Source of the DNA: Comamonadaceae bacterium
GTDB lineage: Bacteria; Pseudomonadota; Gammaproteobacteria; Burkholderiales; Burkholderiaceae_C
Assembly (NCBI GenBank): GCA_947479935.1
Contig: CANKBG010000015.1
Span: forward strand, 1-57,759
Direction: 5' to 3'
DNA: 57,759 nt
Shown here: piece after piece, positions 18,356 to 27,811 of the stretch
Position numbering within the stretch: position 1 is the stretch's first letter
Layout of the letters: every line of letters starts with the position of its first letter
Made by a program: the position numbers and the translations under genes
Notes under the pieces: generated by a model
What the model saw: only the letters and a program-made list of their open reading frames with translations
Database searches by the model: none
What the model was told of the DNA's origin: nothing

Positions 18356-19728
18356 TGGTTTTCGCCGTCACCGTCACCGACATCGGTTTCATGAGGCAGC
18401 AAACCGGCAGCTTGGCCTTCTGGCAATGCTTCCACTTGGCGCAACGCGCGGTGCATCACATTGCTTCGCGTTTGCGCTTTGTCCAGTGTGTTCAAGACAG
18501 TTTGAGTTTGTTCTTTGACTTTGGCCAACACGTCACCAAACTTTCCAAACTCTGTTTTGACAGCGCCCAGAACTTGCCAAACTTCACTAGACCGTTTTTC
18601 AAGTGCCAGCGTTCTGAAACCCATTTGTAAAGAATTCAACATGGCCATGAGCGTGGTAGGACCCGCCAAGGTAACGCGAAAATCACGTTGCAAAGATTCA
18701 ATCAGGCCGGGTCTGCGCAGCACTTCGGCATACAAGCCCTCTGTGGGCAAAAACATGATGGCAAAGTCTGTGGTGTAAGGCGGCTCCACATATTTCTCAG
18801 TCATAGATTTGGCTTCCAAACGAACCCGTGCCTCCAAAGCCTTGCTGCAAAGATCTGCCTGAATCACATCGGCACGCGATTGTGCGTCTAGCAAACGCTC
18901 GTAATCTTCGTTGGGAAACTTGGCATCGATGGGCAACCAAACTGGCTCGCCATCGTCAGATCGACCTGGCAAGCGAATGGCAAAGTCCACTCTGTTTTTA
19001 CTGCCCGGCCGCGTAGCGTGTTGCGTTGCATACTGATCAGGGGCCATCACTTGCTCTAGCAGGCTAGCCAACTGAGCTTCACCAAACATGCCGCGCGTTT
19101 TCACGTTGGTCAGCAAGTGTTTCAAGTCACCCACACCTTGTGCCAGCGTGTTCATTTCGCCCAGACCTTTGTGAACTTGCTCCAATCGATCTGCCACTTG
19201 TTTGAAACTCTCACCCAGTCGAGCCTGCAAAGTGGTTTGCAATTTTTCATCCACGGTTTGACGCATTTCGTCTAGCTTGGCCGTATTGCTTTGTTGCAGT
19301 TGCGCCAATTGCGTTTCCAAGGTGCCGCGCATTTCTGTCAGCCTGCGTGCATTGGCTTCAGACAATTGCTGCACTTGCAAGGTCAGTGTGTCAGACAGGG
19401 TTTTTTGCAGCAAAGAAAGTTGTTGCGCAAAGGCGTCCATCTGGCTGTTTTGCGTGCGCGTGGCCTCGGCACTTTGCTGCACCAACGACTGCTGAAAGGT
19501 GCCCAAGGTTTGAGTCAACTCTTGGCGCCCGCCTCTGGCCGATTCGCTGATGGCGTTGCGCAGTTCGCGCTCCAAACGTTCGTTGGCCAATTGCAATGAG
19601 GCCGACAACTGGGTAACTTCCTCGGATGATTCAGAGGCATTGGCCTGCTTGCGCCACATTACAAACAACCCTCCAATGAGCACCAGGTTGGTGATCATCA
19701 GAATCCAAAGCGGCATAAAGCTTTCCAT
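18352..19728 (-). CDS. rmuC: DNA recombination protein RmuC
   Basis: RmuC family, 458 residues: an N-terminal membrane helix (about 5-24), a long coiled coil (about 35-210, Gln/Leu-rich), then the RmuC nuclease-like domain (GMFGEAQLASLLEQVMAPDQ ... VDFAIRLPG ... LPIDAKFPNEDYERLL ... FAIMFLPTEGLYAEVL). The DAKFP stretch matches the PD-(D/E)XK-like core. In E. coli it limits inversion at short inverted repeats. It overlaps the downstream MFS gene. Confidence 0.93.
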   Translation of the reverse strand: MESFMPLWILMITNLVLIGGLFVMWRKQANASESSEEVTQLSASLQLANERLERELRNAISESARGGRQELTQTLGTFQQSLVQQSAEATRTQNSQMDAFAQQLSLLQKTLSDTLTLQVQQLSEANARRLTEMRGTLETQLAQLQQSNTAKLDEMRQTVDEKLQTTLQARLGESFKQVADRLEQVHKGLGEMNTLAQGVGDLKHLLTNVKTRGMFGEAQLASLLEQVMAPDQYATQHATRPGSKNRVDFAIRLPGRSDDGEPVWLPIDAKFPNEDYERLLDAQSRADVIQADLCSKALEARVRLEAKSMTEKYVEPPYTTDFAIMFLPTEGLYAEVLRRPGLIESLQRDFRVTLAGPTTLMAMLNSLQMGFRTLALEKRSSEVWQVLGAVKTEFGKFGDVLAKVKEQTQTVLNTLDKAQTRSNVMHRALRQVEALPEGQAAGLLPHETDVGDGDGENQ

Positions 19729-19734
19729 TGATTT

Positions 19735-20712
19735 TTATTTCACCGCCATTTGATTGAGTGGCGTGAGCGCCTTGCCATTTGAAAAGAATGAGGCAATGTT
19801 GTCAGCGGCCAGTTGTGCCATGGCCAAGCGGGTCTTGACGGTTGAACTGGCAATGTGGGGCGTGAGGACCACATTGGAAACCTTGAGTAAATCGGGATGC
19901 ACAGAAGGCTCTCCTTCAAAAACATCCAAGCCTGCAGCCGCAATTTGTTTGTTCTTCAAAGCCACTGCCAAGGCCGCATCGTCCACAATACCGCCACGCG
20001 CAATATTGACCAAGGTGGCAGTGGGCTTCATTTGGGCTATTTCAGAAGCGCCAATGGCATGGTGTGAGGCTGCACTGTAGGGCAACACCAGTACCAAGTG
20101 GTCCGATGTTTTGAGCAGGGTCTCTTTGTCGACATAGCTGGCTTTGCATTCAGCCTCAGTGGTGGCATCGAGCTTGCTGCGATTGTGATAAATGACTTTC
20201 ATGCCAAAACCCAAAGCACCCCGTCGTGCAATGGCCTGACCAATGCGGCCCATGCCCAAAATGCCCAAAGTACTGCCGTGAACTTCTGCGCCAGCAAACA
20301 TGTCGTAACGCCATTGCTTCCAATGACCTGCTCGCAAGTAATGCTCACTTTCTGCCATGCGCCTGGCCGTGGCCATGATCAAGGCAAAACCAAAGTCGGC
20401 AGTGGTTTCAGTTAGCACATCGGGTGTGTTGGTGGCCGTTACACCCACCGCAGTCATGGCTGGCACATCAAAATTATTGAAGCCCACCGCCATATTGGCC
20501 GCTATCTTGAGCCTGGGCTGTGCACCCAACACATTGGCGTTGATGGGGTCTGAGCCGGTTGTCAAAGCCGCATCATGATGGGCTATGGCTTGTTGCCATG
20601 CTTCGGGTGTCCAAGGTGTATCCGCTTGATTGCTGGTGACCTCAAATTTTTTAGAGAGTGACTCAATGACCGATTGAAAAATAGGTCTTGCCACTAACAA
20701 CTTAGGCTTCAT
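19735..20712 (-). CDS. D-2-hydroxyacid dehydrogenase (glyoxylate/hydroxypyruvate reductase-like)
   Basis: NAD(P)H-dependent reductase of 325 residues. The Rossmann motif LGILGMGRIGQAIARR is clear, and the catalytic Arg-Glu-His set is present: Arg in VNIARGGIVDDAAL, Glu in LDVFEGEP, His in LTPHIAS. It resembles GhrB-type glyoxylate or hydroxypyruvate reductases; the exact substrate is inferred. ATG 20712 was taken as start; a TTG two codons earlier is the alternative. It lies 6 bp before rmuC on the same strand. Confidence 0.88.
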   Translation of the reverse strand: MKPKLLVARPIFQSVIESLSKKFEVTSNQADTPWTPEAWQQAIAHHDAALTTGSDPINANVLGAQPRLKIAANMAVGFNNFDVPAMTAVGVTATNTPDVLTETTADFGFALIMATARRMAESEHYLRAGHWKQWRYDMFAGAEVHGSTLGILGMGRIGQAIARRGALGFGMKVIYHNRSKLDATTEAECKASYVDKETLLKTSDHLVLVLPYSAASHHAIGASEIAQMKPTATLVNIARGGIVDDAALAVALKNKQIAAAGLDVFEGEPSVHPDLLKVSNVVLTPHIASSTVKTRLAMAQLAADNIASFFSNGKALTPLNQMAVK

Positions 20713-20758
20713 GCGCAAACTTTCAAATAAATGATGGAACGCTTCAACATTGAAAAAA

Positions 20759-22042
20759 TCAATGTGTCATTTGAAATTGGAAGATGTAGAAAATGGCACC
20801 GCCAAAATAGCCCAACAGCGCTAATAAACTGATCTTCTTCATGTACCAAAGGAAATCAATTTTCTCGAGGCCCATGGCTGCCACACCTGCGGCCGAGCCA
20901 ATGATCAAAATAGAACCGCCTGTGCCAGCGCAATAAGCCATGAACTCCCACAAGAAGCTGTCTGGCGGATATTCAGCCAAGCTGTACATACCCATGGAGG
21001 CCGCTACCAGAGGCACGTTGTCCACCACGGCACTGACCAAACCAATGAGGATCACAATGACATCGAGGCGGCCCACCACTTCGTTTAACCACTGCGCCAC
21101 GGCTGTGAGAATGTGCGCATGCTCCAAACTGGCAACCGCCAGCAAAATACCAACAAAAAACAGAATAGAACTCATGTCAATGCGCGTTAAAGCGCTGACC
21201 AAAGTCAGGCGCTCTTTGTCTTCGTCTGATTTTTCACGGTGTATTAAATCACCCACCAACCAAAGCAATCCCAAGCCAAACAAAATGCCTAAGAAAGGCG
21301 GCAAATGCGTGATCGTTTTAAATGCGGGCACCGCCACCAAAATACCCAGGCCCATGAAAAACATGAGTTGGCGCTCAAAAGCGGTTGTTTCAATTTGACC
21401 TGAATTGACTTCACGTGGCGGCGCTTCAACCAAGCGGCCACGCAACATATAAGCAGTGACAAACAAAGGCACTAACAGGTTAATCATGGAGGGAATGAAC
21501 AAGCCTTTCATGATTTCGACGGTGGTCACTTGCCCACCAATCCAAAGCATGGTGGTGGTCACATCGCCAATGGGCGTCCATGCGCCGCCTGCATTGGCAG
21601 CAATCACAATCATGCCCGCAAAAAAGAGCCGGTCTTCGCGCTTGTCCAACAACTTCTTCATGAGAGACACCATCACAATGGTGGTGGTGAGGTTGTCTAA
21701 AATGGCACTCAGGAAAAACGTGACAAAGCCAACCAGCCACATCAAGCTTGAAAGTTGAGTGGTGCGAATACGGGACGTAATGACTTCAAAACCGTTGTGA
21801 GCATCGACCACCTCCACAATGGTCATGGCCCCCATCAGGAAGAACACAATTTGAGCAGTTGACATGAGCGACTCACCCATGGCCGACTCTACTTCTTTGG
21901 CGTCAGGGCCTGCAATGGCATAAATGGTCCAGAGTAAGCCCGCACCCATCAGTGCCGTGGCAGACTTGTTAATTTTGAGGGGGTGCTCAAATGCAATGGC
22001 TGCATAAGTCAACACAAAAATGGCAATGAGTAGTGTGTTCAT
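20759..22042 (-). CDS. nhaD: Na+/H+ antiporter NhaD
   Basis: Sodium:proton antiporter of the NhaD (ion transporter) family, 427 residues with about a dozen membrane helices. Conserved stretches include [41 protein letters not shown] and [17 protein letters not shown], which form the paired ion-site hairpins. Expected role is sodium export and pH control. The ATG overlaps the stop of pncB (ATGA), an unusual coupling with NAD salvage. Confidence 0.9.
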   Translation of the reverse strand: MNTLLIAIFVLTYAAIAFEHPLKINKSATALMGAGLLWTIYAIAGPDAKEVESAMGESLMSTAQIVFFLMGAMTIVEVVDAHNGFEVITSRIRTTQLSSLMWLVGFVTFFLSAILDNLTTTIVMVSLMKKLLDKREDRLFFAGMIVIAANAGGAWTPIGDVTTTMLWIGGQVTTVEIMKGLFIPSMINLLVPLFVTAYMLRGRLVEAPPREVNSGQIETTAFERQLMFFMGLGILVAVPAFKTITHLPPFLGILFGLGLLWLVGDLIHREKSDEDKERLTLVSALTRIDMSSILFFVGILLAVASLEHAHILTAVAQWLNEVVGRLDVIVILIGLVSAVVDNVPLVAASMGMYSLAEYPPDSFLWEFMAYCAGTGGSILIIGSAAGVAAMGLEKIDFLWYMKKISLLALLGYFGGAIFYIFQFQMTH

Positions 22043-23223
22043 TCAATTTCCTCGATCTCAAAAACTTGTCGCAAATAAGCTAAATAATTTTGGTCTTCGC
22101 ACATGCCTTTGCCTGGCGAGTCAGACAACTTGGCCACAGGCTGGCCATTGCATTGCACCATCTTGATCACAATTTGCAAAGGCTCATAGCCCAAGTCATT
22201 GGTGAGATTGGTGCCAATGCCAAATGCGAGTTGGCAACGGCCATTGAATTGGCGAAAGAGTTCAATGGTTTTAGGGACTGTGAGGCCATCACTGAAAATC
22301 AATGTTTTGGTCAGAGGGTCAACACGGTTGGCGCGGTAGTGCGCAATCATGCGCTCGCCCCAAATAAAGGGGTCACCACTGTCGTGTCGCGCACCATCGA
22401 ATAACTTGCAGAAGTACATGTCGAAGTCGCGAAGAAAGGCATTGAAGCCATAAACATCGCTGAGGGCAATGCCCAAATCGCCACGGTATTCACGAGCCCA
22501 AGATTCAAACGCAAACACCTGGCTGTCGCGCAAGCGAGGTCCTAAAGCTTGGCATGCTTGTAGATATTCGTGGGCCATGGTGCCCAGTGGTGTGAGGCCC
22601 AACATGAAGGCAAAGTAAACATTGCTGGTACCGGCAAACTGCCCCACTTGCCCAGAACCCAATCGACCCATTAAAACGCGAAGCACCTCTTCATGCCAAG
22701 CTTTTGAAAATCTGCGGCGCGTTCCGTAGTCAGCAATTTTCAAACTCTTTAGATCTTCAGCTTGGAGTTGCTTGATTTTAGTGTCTAACCTTAATCGACC
22801 CTCCATCAAATCTGGCAAGCGTTGGGTGTTTCTGAAATACACCTCGTTGACGATGGCCAACACAGGAATTTCAAAAAGAATGGTGTGCAGCCAAGGGCCT
22901 TGAATCACGATGTCAATTTCACCCGTCAAATTGGGCGTGACTTGAATGTATTTTTCGTTCAGCCTGAACAAGCCTAAAAAGTCGACAAAGTCACTTTTAA
23001 TGAATCGAAAAGTTCTGAGGAAAGCCAGTTCATCTTCTTTGAAGTGCAAACTGCAAAGCGATTTAATTTCACTGCGAATTTCTTCGACACAGGGCGCTAA
23101 ATCGACACCTGGGTTGCGGCACTTAAAGCGATACTCGACTTGCGCGCCCGGAAACTGATGCAGAACCACCTGCATCATGGTGAACTTGTAAAGGTCCGTG
23201 TCCAGCAAACTGGTAATGATCAT
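22039..23223 (-). CDS. pncB: Nicotinate phosphoribosyltransferase
   Basis: First enzyme of the Preiss-Handler NAD salvage route: nicotinate + PRPP + ATP to nicotinate mononucleotide. The 394-residue length fits. Family landmarks: [20 protein letters not shown] at the N-terminus, DYGTRRRFS, and [24 protein letters not shown] with the phosphorylated His expected nearby, then HDSGDPF and FSDGLT for PRPP and nicotinate binding. It is the leading gene of the pncB-nhaD pair. Confidence 0.95.
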   Translation of the reverse strand: MIITSLLDTDLYKFTMMQVVLHQFPGAQVEYRFKCRNPGVDLAPCVEEIRSEIKSLCSLHFKEDELAFLRTFRFIKSDFVDFLGLFRLNEKYIQVTPNLTGEIDIVIQGPWLHTILFEIPVLAIVNEVYFRNTQRLPDLMEGRLRLDTKIKQLQAEDLKSLKIADYGTRRRFSKAWHEEVLRVLMGRLGSGQVGQFAGTSNVYFAFMLGLTPLGTMAHEYLQACQALGPRLRDSQVFAFESWAREYRGDLGIALSDVYGFNAFLRDFDMYFCKLFDGARHDSGDPFIWGERMIAHYRANRVDPLTKTLIFSDGLTVPKTIELFRQFNGRCQLAFGIGTNLTNDLGYEPLQIVIKMVQCNGQPVAKLSDSPGKGMCEDQNYLAYLRQVFEIEEIE

Positions 23224-23286
23224 GTCAAGAAATGGGCTTTTAAGGGTAATCAGAAGTGTACGTGAAGCAGGCCGCTTTCTAAGGCC

Positions 23287-23970
23287 TCAGGCATTGGGAT
23301 AAACGTGGGCTTGAGCCAGTCCATTCTGAATTGCACCACCCGCCAAATGCAGCACCTGATCGGCCAAGGCCGTCAGCGTCTTGTTTTGCTCAGCAATGAA
23401 GAGCGTAAAACCCTCATTTTTCAGCTTTGACAAGGCCTCTGCCATGGAAGCCACCAACACAGGCGCTATGCCTTCACAAGGTTCGTCCAAGAGCAGCATG
23501 TCGGGTTGGGTCATCAAGGTTCGCCCCAAAGCCAGCATTTGCTGCTCACCGCCACTCATTTGCGACGCCGGTCGGTCCAGCATGGTGGCCAGAGAGGGAA
23601 ATAAGTTCAAGGCATCTTGCAATGAAAAAGGTGCACGGTTCACTGTCCGTTTTTTTTCACGGGTGGGCGCTGCAATCTCTAAGTTTTGTCTGACAGTCAG
23701 GGCCGAAAACAATCGCCTGTCTTCGGGCACATAGCCCAGTCCCAGCTGAGATCGTTCATGCGGCGCAAGCGATTGGAGGTGGCAACCAGCCCACACAATT
23801 TCTCCCGTTGTACTTGGCATGAGACCCATGATGGACTTCAACAAGGTGGACTTGCCTGCACCATTAAGACCTTGCACCAAGACCATCGATCCAACGGGCA
23901 CAGAAAACGACACATTGAACAAGACCTGTGCTTGCCCATAGCTGGCATTCAAATGGCGAATCTCAAGCAT
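23287..23970 (-). CDS. ABC transporter ATP-binding protein, LivF type
   Basis: ATPase of a branched-chain amino acid-type importer, about 227 residues. Walker A GLNGAGKSTLL, signature MSGGEQQM, Walker B MLLLDEPCEG and the AEQN switch His/Gln region are intact; YVPEDRRLFSALTV is typical of LivF. I start at ATG 23970, whose codon falls inside the end of the LivG gene with AAGGCG upstream; a start at 23994 is possible. It is the last gene of the six-gene overlapping operon. Confidence 0.88.
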   Translation of the reverse strand: MLEIRHLNASYGQAQVLFNVSFSVPVGSMVLVQGLNGAGKSTLLKSIMGLMPSTTGEIVWAGCHLQSLAPHERSQLGLGYVPEDRRLFSALTVRQNLEIAAPTREKKRTVNRAPFSLQDALNLFPSLATMLDRPASQMSGGEQQMLALGRTLMTQPDMLLLDEPCEGIAPVLVASMAEALSKLKNEGFTLFIAEQNKTLTALADQVLHLAGGAIQNGLAQAHVYPNA

Positions 23971-24751
23971 AGGGCGCGCCTTGATTGAAGACAAACGACT
24001 GGCCTAAATATTTTTCACGCACCAAGGGGTGGGCAGCTACTTCGTGGGGCAATCCTTGCGCAACCAACTGCCCCCCTATGAGCACCAACACCCAATCAGC
24101 CACACCAAACACAGCATCCATGTTGTGCTCTGTGTAAAGAACAGTGGTGCCTTGAAGCGCTAGTGCTTTGACACGCAGCATCATGTCTGCGCGTTCTGAG
24201 GGCGAAAGCCCTGCAGCAGGTTCATCGAGCAATAGCAATCCAGCTTGTGCATCCGGCAATCCCGCCATGGCCATGGCCAACTCCAATCGTTTCTTGCCGC
24301 CATAAGACAGGTCTGAAGCCGGGGCATCGAGCGTCTTCGAGCCCCCTTCATTCAAAGCCATTTTGTCCGCCCATTCGTGAGCCTCTTTCACAAAGCAACG
24401 GTCCAATGAATCAAACACAGACACACCCACAGACGCTTTTAAAACCAGCTGCAAATTTTGAAGGACGGTGAGCGCTTCAAAGACTTGAGCCACTTGAAAT
24501 GTTCTGGCCACACCCCCTTTTTTTCGAACGTGAGGCGGCAAATTTGCCAAGACTTTGCCACGCCAACGGATTTCTCCCTCTGCTGGCTTTTGTTGGCCTG
24601 CAAGACAAGCAAAGCAAGTGGACTTACCAGCCCCGTTGGGACCAATCATGGCCACGCATTGCCCCACCTTCAATTCAAAATTGACAGCCTTCAGGGCTTG
24701 TACGCCGCCATAGTTTTGGCTTAAATTCTGAACTTGCAATACAGGGCTCAT
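23963..24751 (-). CDS. ABC transporter ATP-binding protein, LivG type
   Basis: Second ATPase of the same importer, 262 residues. Walker A GPNGAGKSTCF, signature-like LSYGGKKRLELAMAM, Walker B LLLLDEPAAGLSPSE, and the C-terminal BCA_ABC extension (AAHPLVREKYLG). The signature has Tyr-Gly-Gly in place of Ser-Gly-Gly, common among LivG proteins. Its ATG overlaps the fused permease stop (ATGA). Confidence 0.9.
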   Translation of the reverse strand: MSPVLQVQNLSQNYGGVQALKAVNFELKVGQCVAMIGPNGAGKSTCFACLAGQQKPAEGEIRWRGKVLANLPPHVRKKGGVARTFQVAQVFEALTVLQNLQLVLKASVGVSVFDSLDRCFVKEAHEWADKMALNEGGSKTLDAPASDLSYGGKKRLELAMAMAGLPDAQAGLLLLDEPAAGLSPSERADMMLRVKALALQGTTVLYTEHNMDAVFGVADWVLVLIGGQLVAQGLPHEVAAHPLVREKYLGQSFVFNQGAPYA

Positions 24752-26595
24752 TTTTCAAGCGCCCGCTTAGAGGCTGTCCGTAATTTCAAGCCCAAAAATC
24801 CCTCGGGTGCAAACACAATCAACAACATGATGAGCACGCCCAACAGACCTCGCCAATATTCAAAATGGCGACCCATTTCTGCACCCACGCCTGTCAAAAT
24901 AAAACTCCCCGCCAATGCACCCCACAACTGATGCACGCCTCCTAACAACACCACCATGAGGGCGTCGACTGAATTTGAAACGGAAGCGACAGAGGGGAAG
25001 ACAGCTCCCTTGCTGAGAGCCCACAAACTGCCAGACAAGCCTGCTAAGGCCGCACTCATTAAAAAGACTTGAAGGTTCAAAGAGGACACTGCCAAACCAC
25101 TGGCCTGCGCGCGCTGCGGCGCATCCCGTCCCGCCTGCAAGGCAGCGCCAAAACTGGAACGTACCAATCTTGAAAATCCTACCAAGGCCAACAAACACAG
25201 GCTCACTAAAATGATTTGGAAAATCCAACGCGGCTTACCTTCTAAAAAGTGCAAACCAATCAAGCCGTTGTCACCGCCGGTTAAGGCCACCCACTGACTG
25301 GCGCTGGCCCACACCATCTGCGCAAACGCCAAGGACAACATGGCCAAATACACACCCGTACTTCTTTGCAACAGTTGGGCCATGAAAACGGCCGCTAGCA
25401 ATGACACAGCCATGCCCACACACACCGCACCCATGGCATTCAAACCCCCATGCAAATGGCTTAAGGCGGCGGCATAAGCTCCCAGTCCAAAGTAAGCAGC
25501 ATGGCCAAAGCTGACCCATCCGGAAAGTGCCATCATCCACTGCAAACTTAAACCAAATAGAGTCACGATTAAGACATCTTCCAAAACACTTTGGACGTAT
25601 TCGCCAGAGGCTAGCATGAGCCCAGAAATGATCAGAAGAGACAGCCACCCAAGCCATTGAAAAGCTCCCTTGGCAAAACCAAAAGACGGCACGTGCTCAC
25701 GTTGACCCGCACCTGGCAACTCTCCCATCAGGCCCTGAGGGCGAACAGCCAACACCAAAGCCATGGTGAGAAAAATTAAAACCAAGGTGGCTTGTGGAAA
25801 AAAATGAATGCCAAATGCATGAACCAAACCAATCAGCACCGATGCCAAAAAAGCACCTCCAATGCTGCCAAGACCGCCCATGACCACCACCACAAATGTT
25901 TCCACAACCATTTGCAAATCCATTTGCAAATTGGCTGGCTCGCGTGGCAGTTGCAAGGCGCCGGCCAGGCCCGCCAAACCACAACCCAAAACAACCACAC
26001 TGAGCATGAGTGGTGATGGGTTGATTCCCAGTGCATCCAACATGTCTCTGTCTTGCGTGGCCGCACGAACTTGCTGACCCCACTTGGTTTGGGTGAGCAA
26101 CAAATGCAGGAGCAACCAGATGATGGGGCCTAGACACAAGGTCAGTGCTTGCCATTCAGGAAAAAAATCATCGCCCAATTGAATGGCACCTTTAAAGCCA
26201 GGAAATCGGGGCGCAAAAATTTCACCCGGCCCCAACCACCACAGCATGGCGTCATGTATGGCCAAACTCAAACCAAACGTTGCCAGCAAGGGATAAAGTG
26301 GCGGCGAATGGCGCAATGGCCTGAACAACAAAAACTCAGCCAATGCACCCAACATCGCGGCAGCCAGCGCGCCCAACAACATGGCTGCTAAATAGCTGAT
26401 GCTCTGTTCTGCCCACGAGGGCTGCCATTGGCTAACCAGATACCCAGCCACCAACGCACCCAACATGTAAAAACTACCGTGCGCAAAATTGACAATGCGG
26501 GTGACGCCAAAAACCAGCGTCAACCCCGCAGCCATCATGAAAAGTGTGCTTGCATGGCTGAGGCCATTCAAACACTGAATGAACCAAAAGCTCAT
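24748..26595 (-). CDS. Fused LivH-LivM type ABC permease
   Basis: A single 615-residue polypeptide holding both membrane subunits. Residues 1 to about 300 match LivH (GLTLVFGVTRIVNFAHGSFYMLGA at the start, ALGINPSPLMLSVVVLGCGLAGLAGALQLPR), and about 320-615 match LivM (SLQWMMALSGWVSFGHAAYFGLGAY, FEYWRGLLGVLIMLLIVFAPEG). Usually these are separate genes. The reading frame is continuous with no sign of an error. There is no periplasmic binding protein gene in the operon, so the substrate is unknown. Coupled by overlap to the nitroreductase (upstream) and LivG (downstream). Confidence 0.9.
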   Translation of the reverse strand: MSFWFIQCLNGLSHASTLFMMAAGLTLVFGVTRIVNFAHGSFYMLGALVAGYLVSQWQPSWAEQSISYLAAMLLGALAAAMLGALAEFLLFRPLRHSPPLYPLLATFGLSLAIHDAMLWWLGPGEIFAPRFPGFKGAIQLGDDFFPEWQALTLCLGPIIWLLLHLLLTQTKWGQQVRAATQDRDMLDALGINPSPLMLSVVVLGCGLAGLAGALQLPREPANLQMDLQMVVETFVVVVMGGLGSIGGAFLASVLIGLVHAFGIHFFPQATLVLIFLTMALVLAVRPQGLMGELPGAGQREHVPSFGFAKGAFQWLGWLSLLIISGLMLASGEYVQSVLEDVLIVTLFGLSLQWMMALSGWVSFGHAAYFGLGAYAAALSHLHGGLNAMGAVCVGMAVSLLAAVFMAQLLQRSTGVYLAMLSLAFAQMVWASASQWVALTGGDNGLIGLHFLEGKPRWIFQIILVSLCLLALVGFSRLVRSSFGAALQAGRDAPQRAQASGLAVSSLNLQVFLMSAALAGLSGSLWALSKGAVFPSVASVSNSVDALMVVLLGGVHQLWGALAGSFILTGVGAEMGRHFEYWRGLLGVLIMLLIVFAPEGFLGLKLRTASKRALEK

Positions 26596-27326
26596 TCAAT
26601 CCAATGCGTGAATGTGCTGACGTCAACTCGGGTTGTTTTGAAAGTGTTGACAATGGCGGACTCATCGGCATAACCCAAAGACATGCCGCACACCATCATC
26701 TCGTTTTCACCTGCACCCACATGCTTGTAAATAATTTTTGAAAAATTATTCCATGCTGCTTGCGGGCAAGTGTGCAAGCCACGCGCTCTTGCAGCCAACA
26801 TCAAACTTTGCAAAAACATACCGTAGTCAAGCAGACTGCCACGCCCCATGACCTTGTCGAGAGTGAAAATTAAACCGACCGGTGCACCAAAAAAACGGAA
26901 ATTTTGCTGGTGTTGAAAATGCATCTTGTCTTTATCGCCCTTGCCAATGCCCAGCACACCATATAAGCCAAATCCACACTCACGTCGGCGGTCAATGTAT
27001 GGGCTGACCCACTTGCTTGGGTAGTAGTCGTATTCCTCAGCATGTTCTGCAGCCAGTGAAGGATTGGCCGTCATGGCGTTGTGCGCTTCACAAACCTCGC
27101 TCACCAACTTGTCTTTGGCAGCGCCTTGCAGTACGTAGACTTTCCAGGGCTGCGTGTTGGTTCCACTGGGTGCACGCGTAGCCACTTGCAACAAATCTTG
27201 CAGCACTGTTTTTTCTACAGGCTTGCTTGAATAAGCCCGTGTGGAAAAACGACTCAAGATGGCGGCATCAACGCTGTGGCCATCGGGCACAACCGTGCTA
27301 ACTTGGGGCGTAGTGAGTTCTGTCAT
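26592..27326 (-). CDS. Nitroreductase family protein
   Basis: FMN-dependent oxidoreductase of 244 residues. SRFSTRAYSSKPVEKTVLQD at the N-terminus and the ATRAPSGTNTQPWKVYVLQG loop are the FMN-site marks of the family; the GRGSLLDYGMFLQSLMLAARARGLHTCPQAAW stretch is the second conserved block. No signal peptide. Substrate unknown: nitroaromatics, quinones or enones are typical. Both ends overlap neighbours in the six-gene operon. Confidence 0.88.
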   Translation of the reverse strand: MTELTTPQVSTVVPDGHSVDAAILSRFSTRAYSSKPVEKTVLQDLLQVATRAPSGTNTQPWKVYVLQGAAKDKLVSEVCEAHNAMTANPSLAAEHAEEYDYYPSKWVSPYIDRRRECGFGLYGVLGIGKGDKDKMHFQHQQNFRFFGAPVGLIFTLDKVMGRGSLLDYGMFLQSLMLAARARGLHTCPQAAWNNFSKIIYKHVGAGENEMMVCGMSLGYADESAIVNTFKTTRVDVSTFTHWIE

Positions 27327-27811
27327 GAAAGGGTCTCCAATATTTGAATAAATGATGCGTGCAAAGGCTGCGGGCGCCTTGTGATTTTGTTAACGTACAC
27401 GTGCACAAAGTGGCCACGCGCGGCCGTGAGTGGCGCATCTTGCGCAAACAAACCTACTTCGTATCGCACACTGGAACTACCACGTTGTGCCACACGAATT
27501 CCGGCTTCAATGGTTTGCGGAAATGCCAAAGGGGCAAAGTAGTTGCAATGTGTTTCAACCACCAAGCCAATGGTTTCGCCGTTGTGAATGTCCAGCACAC
27601 CTTGCTCAATCAGGTGAGCGTTGACCGCGGTATCAAACCAACTGTAATAAACAACATTGTTGACGTGACCATAGACATCGTTGTCCATCCACCGTGTGGT
27701 GATGGGACGAAAAACACGATAGGCACTGCGCGGCAAGGCCTCCGGTTTGGTGCTGGACTGCTGGGGCTCCGCCTGAGCAGGGTTGGGGGGTTGGGGTTCT
27801 ACAGAATTCAT
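27323..27811 (-). CDS. Acyl-CoA thioesterase (4-hydroxybenzoyl-CoA thioesterase/YbgC-like hot-dog fold)
   Basis: Hot-dog-fold thioesterase of 162 residues. A Pro/Gln-rich N-terminal tail precedes TRWMDNDVYGHVNNVVYYSWFD, the catalytic Asp (DxDxxGHVNN pattern) region, then the beta-sheet core. ATG 27811 was chosen because it overlaps the stop of the upstream deacetylase gene (ATGA) and the 47 codons further upstream look non-coding. Likely hydrolyses a short or aromatic acyl-CoA; substrate not determinable. Confidence 0.85.
   Translation of the reverse strand: MNSVEPQPPNPAQAEPQQSSTKPEALPRSAYRVFRPITTRWMDNDVYGHVNNVVYYSWFDTAVNAHLIEQGVLDIHNGETIGLVVETHCNYFAPLAFPQTIEAGIRVAQRGSSSVRYEVGLFAQDAPLTAARGHFVHVYVNKITRRPQPLHASFIQILETLS

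Noticed and set aside
25916..25940. Short tandem repeat CATTTGCAAATC in the fused permease
   Set aside because: Two in-frame copies only, encoding LQMDLQM; fits coding use and is too short for a repeat element.
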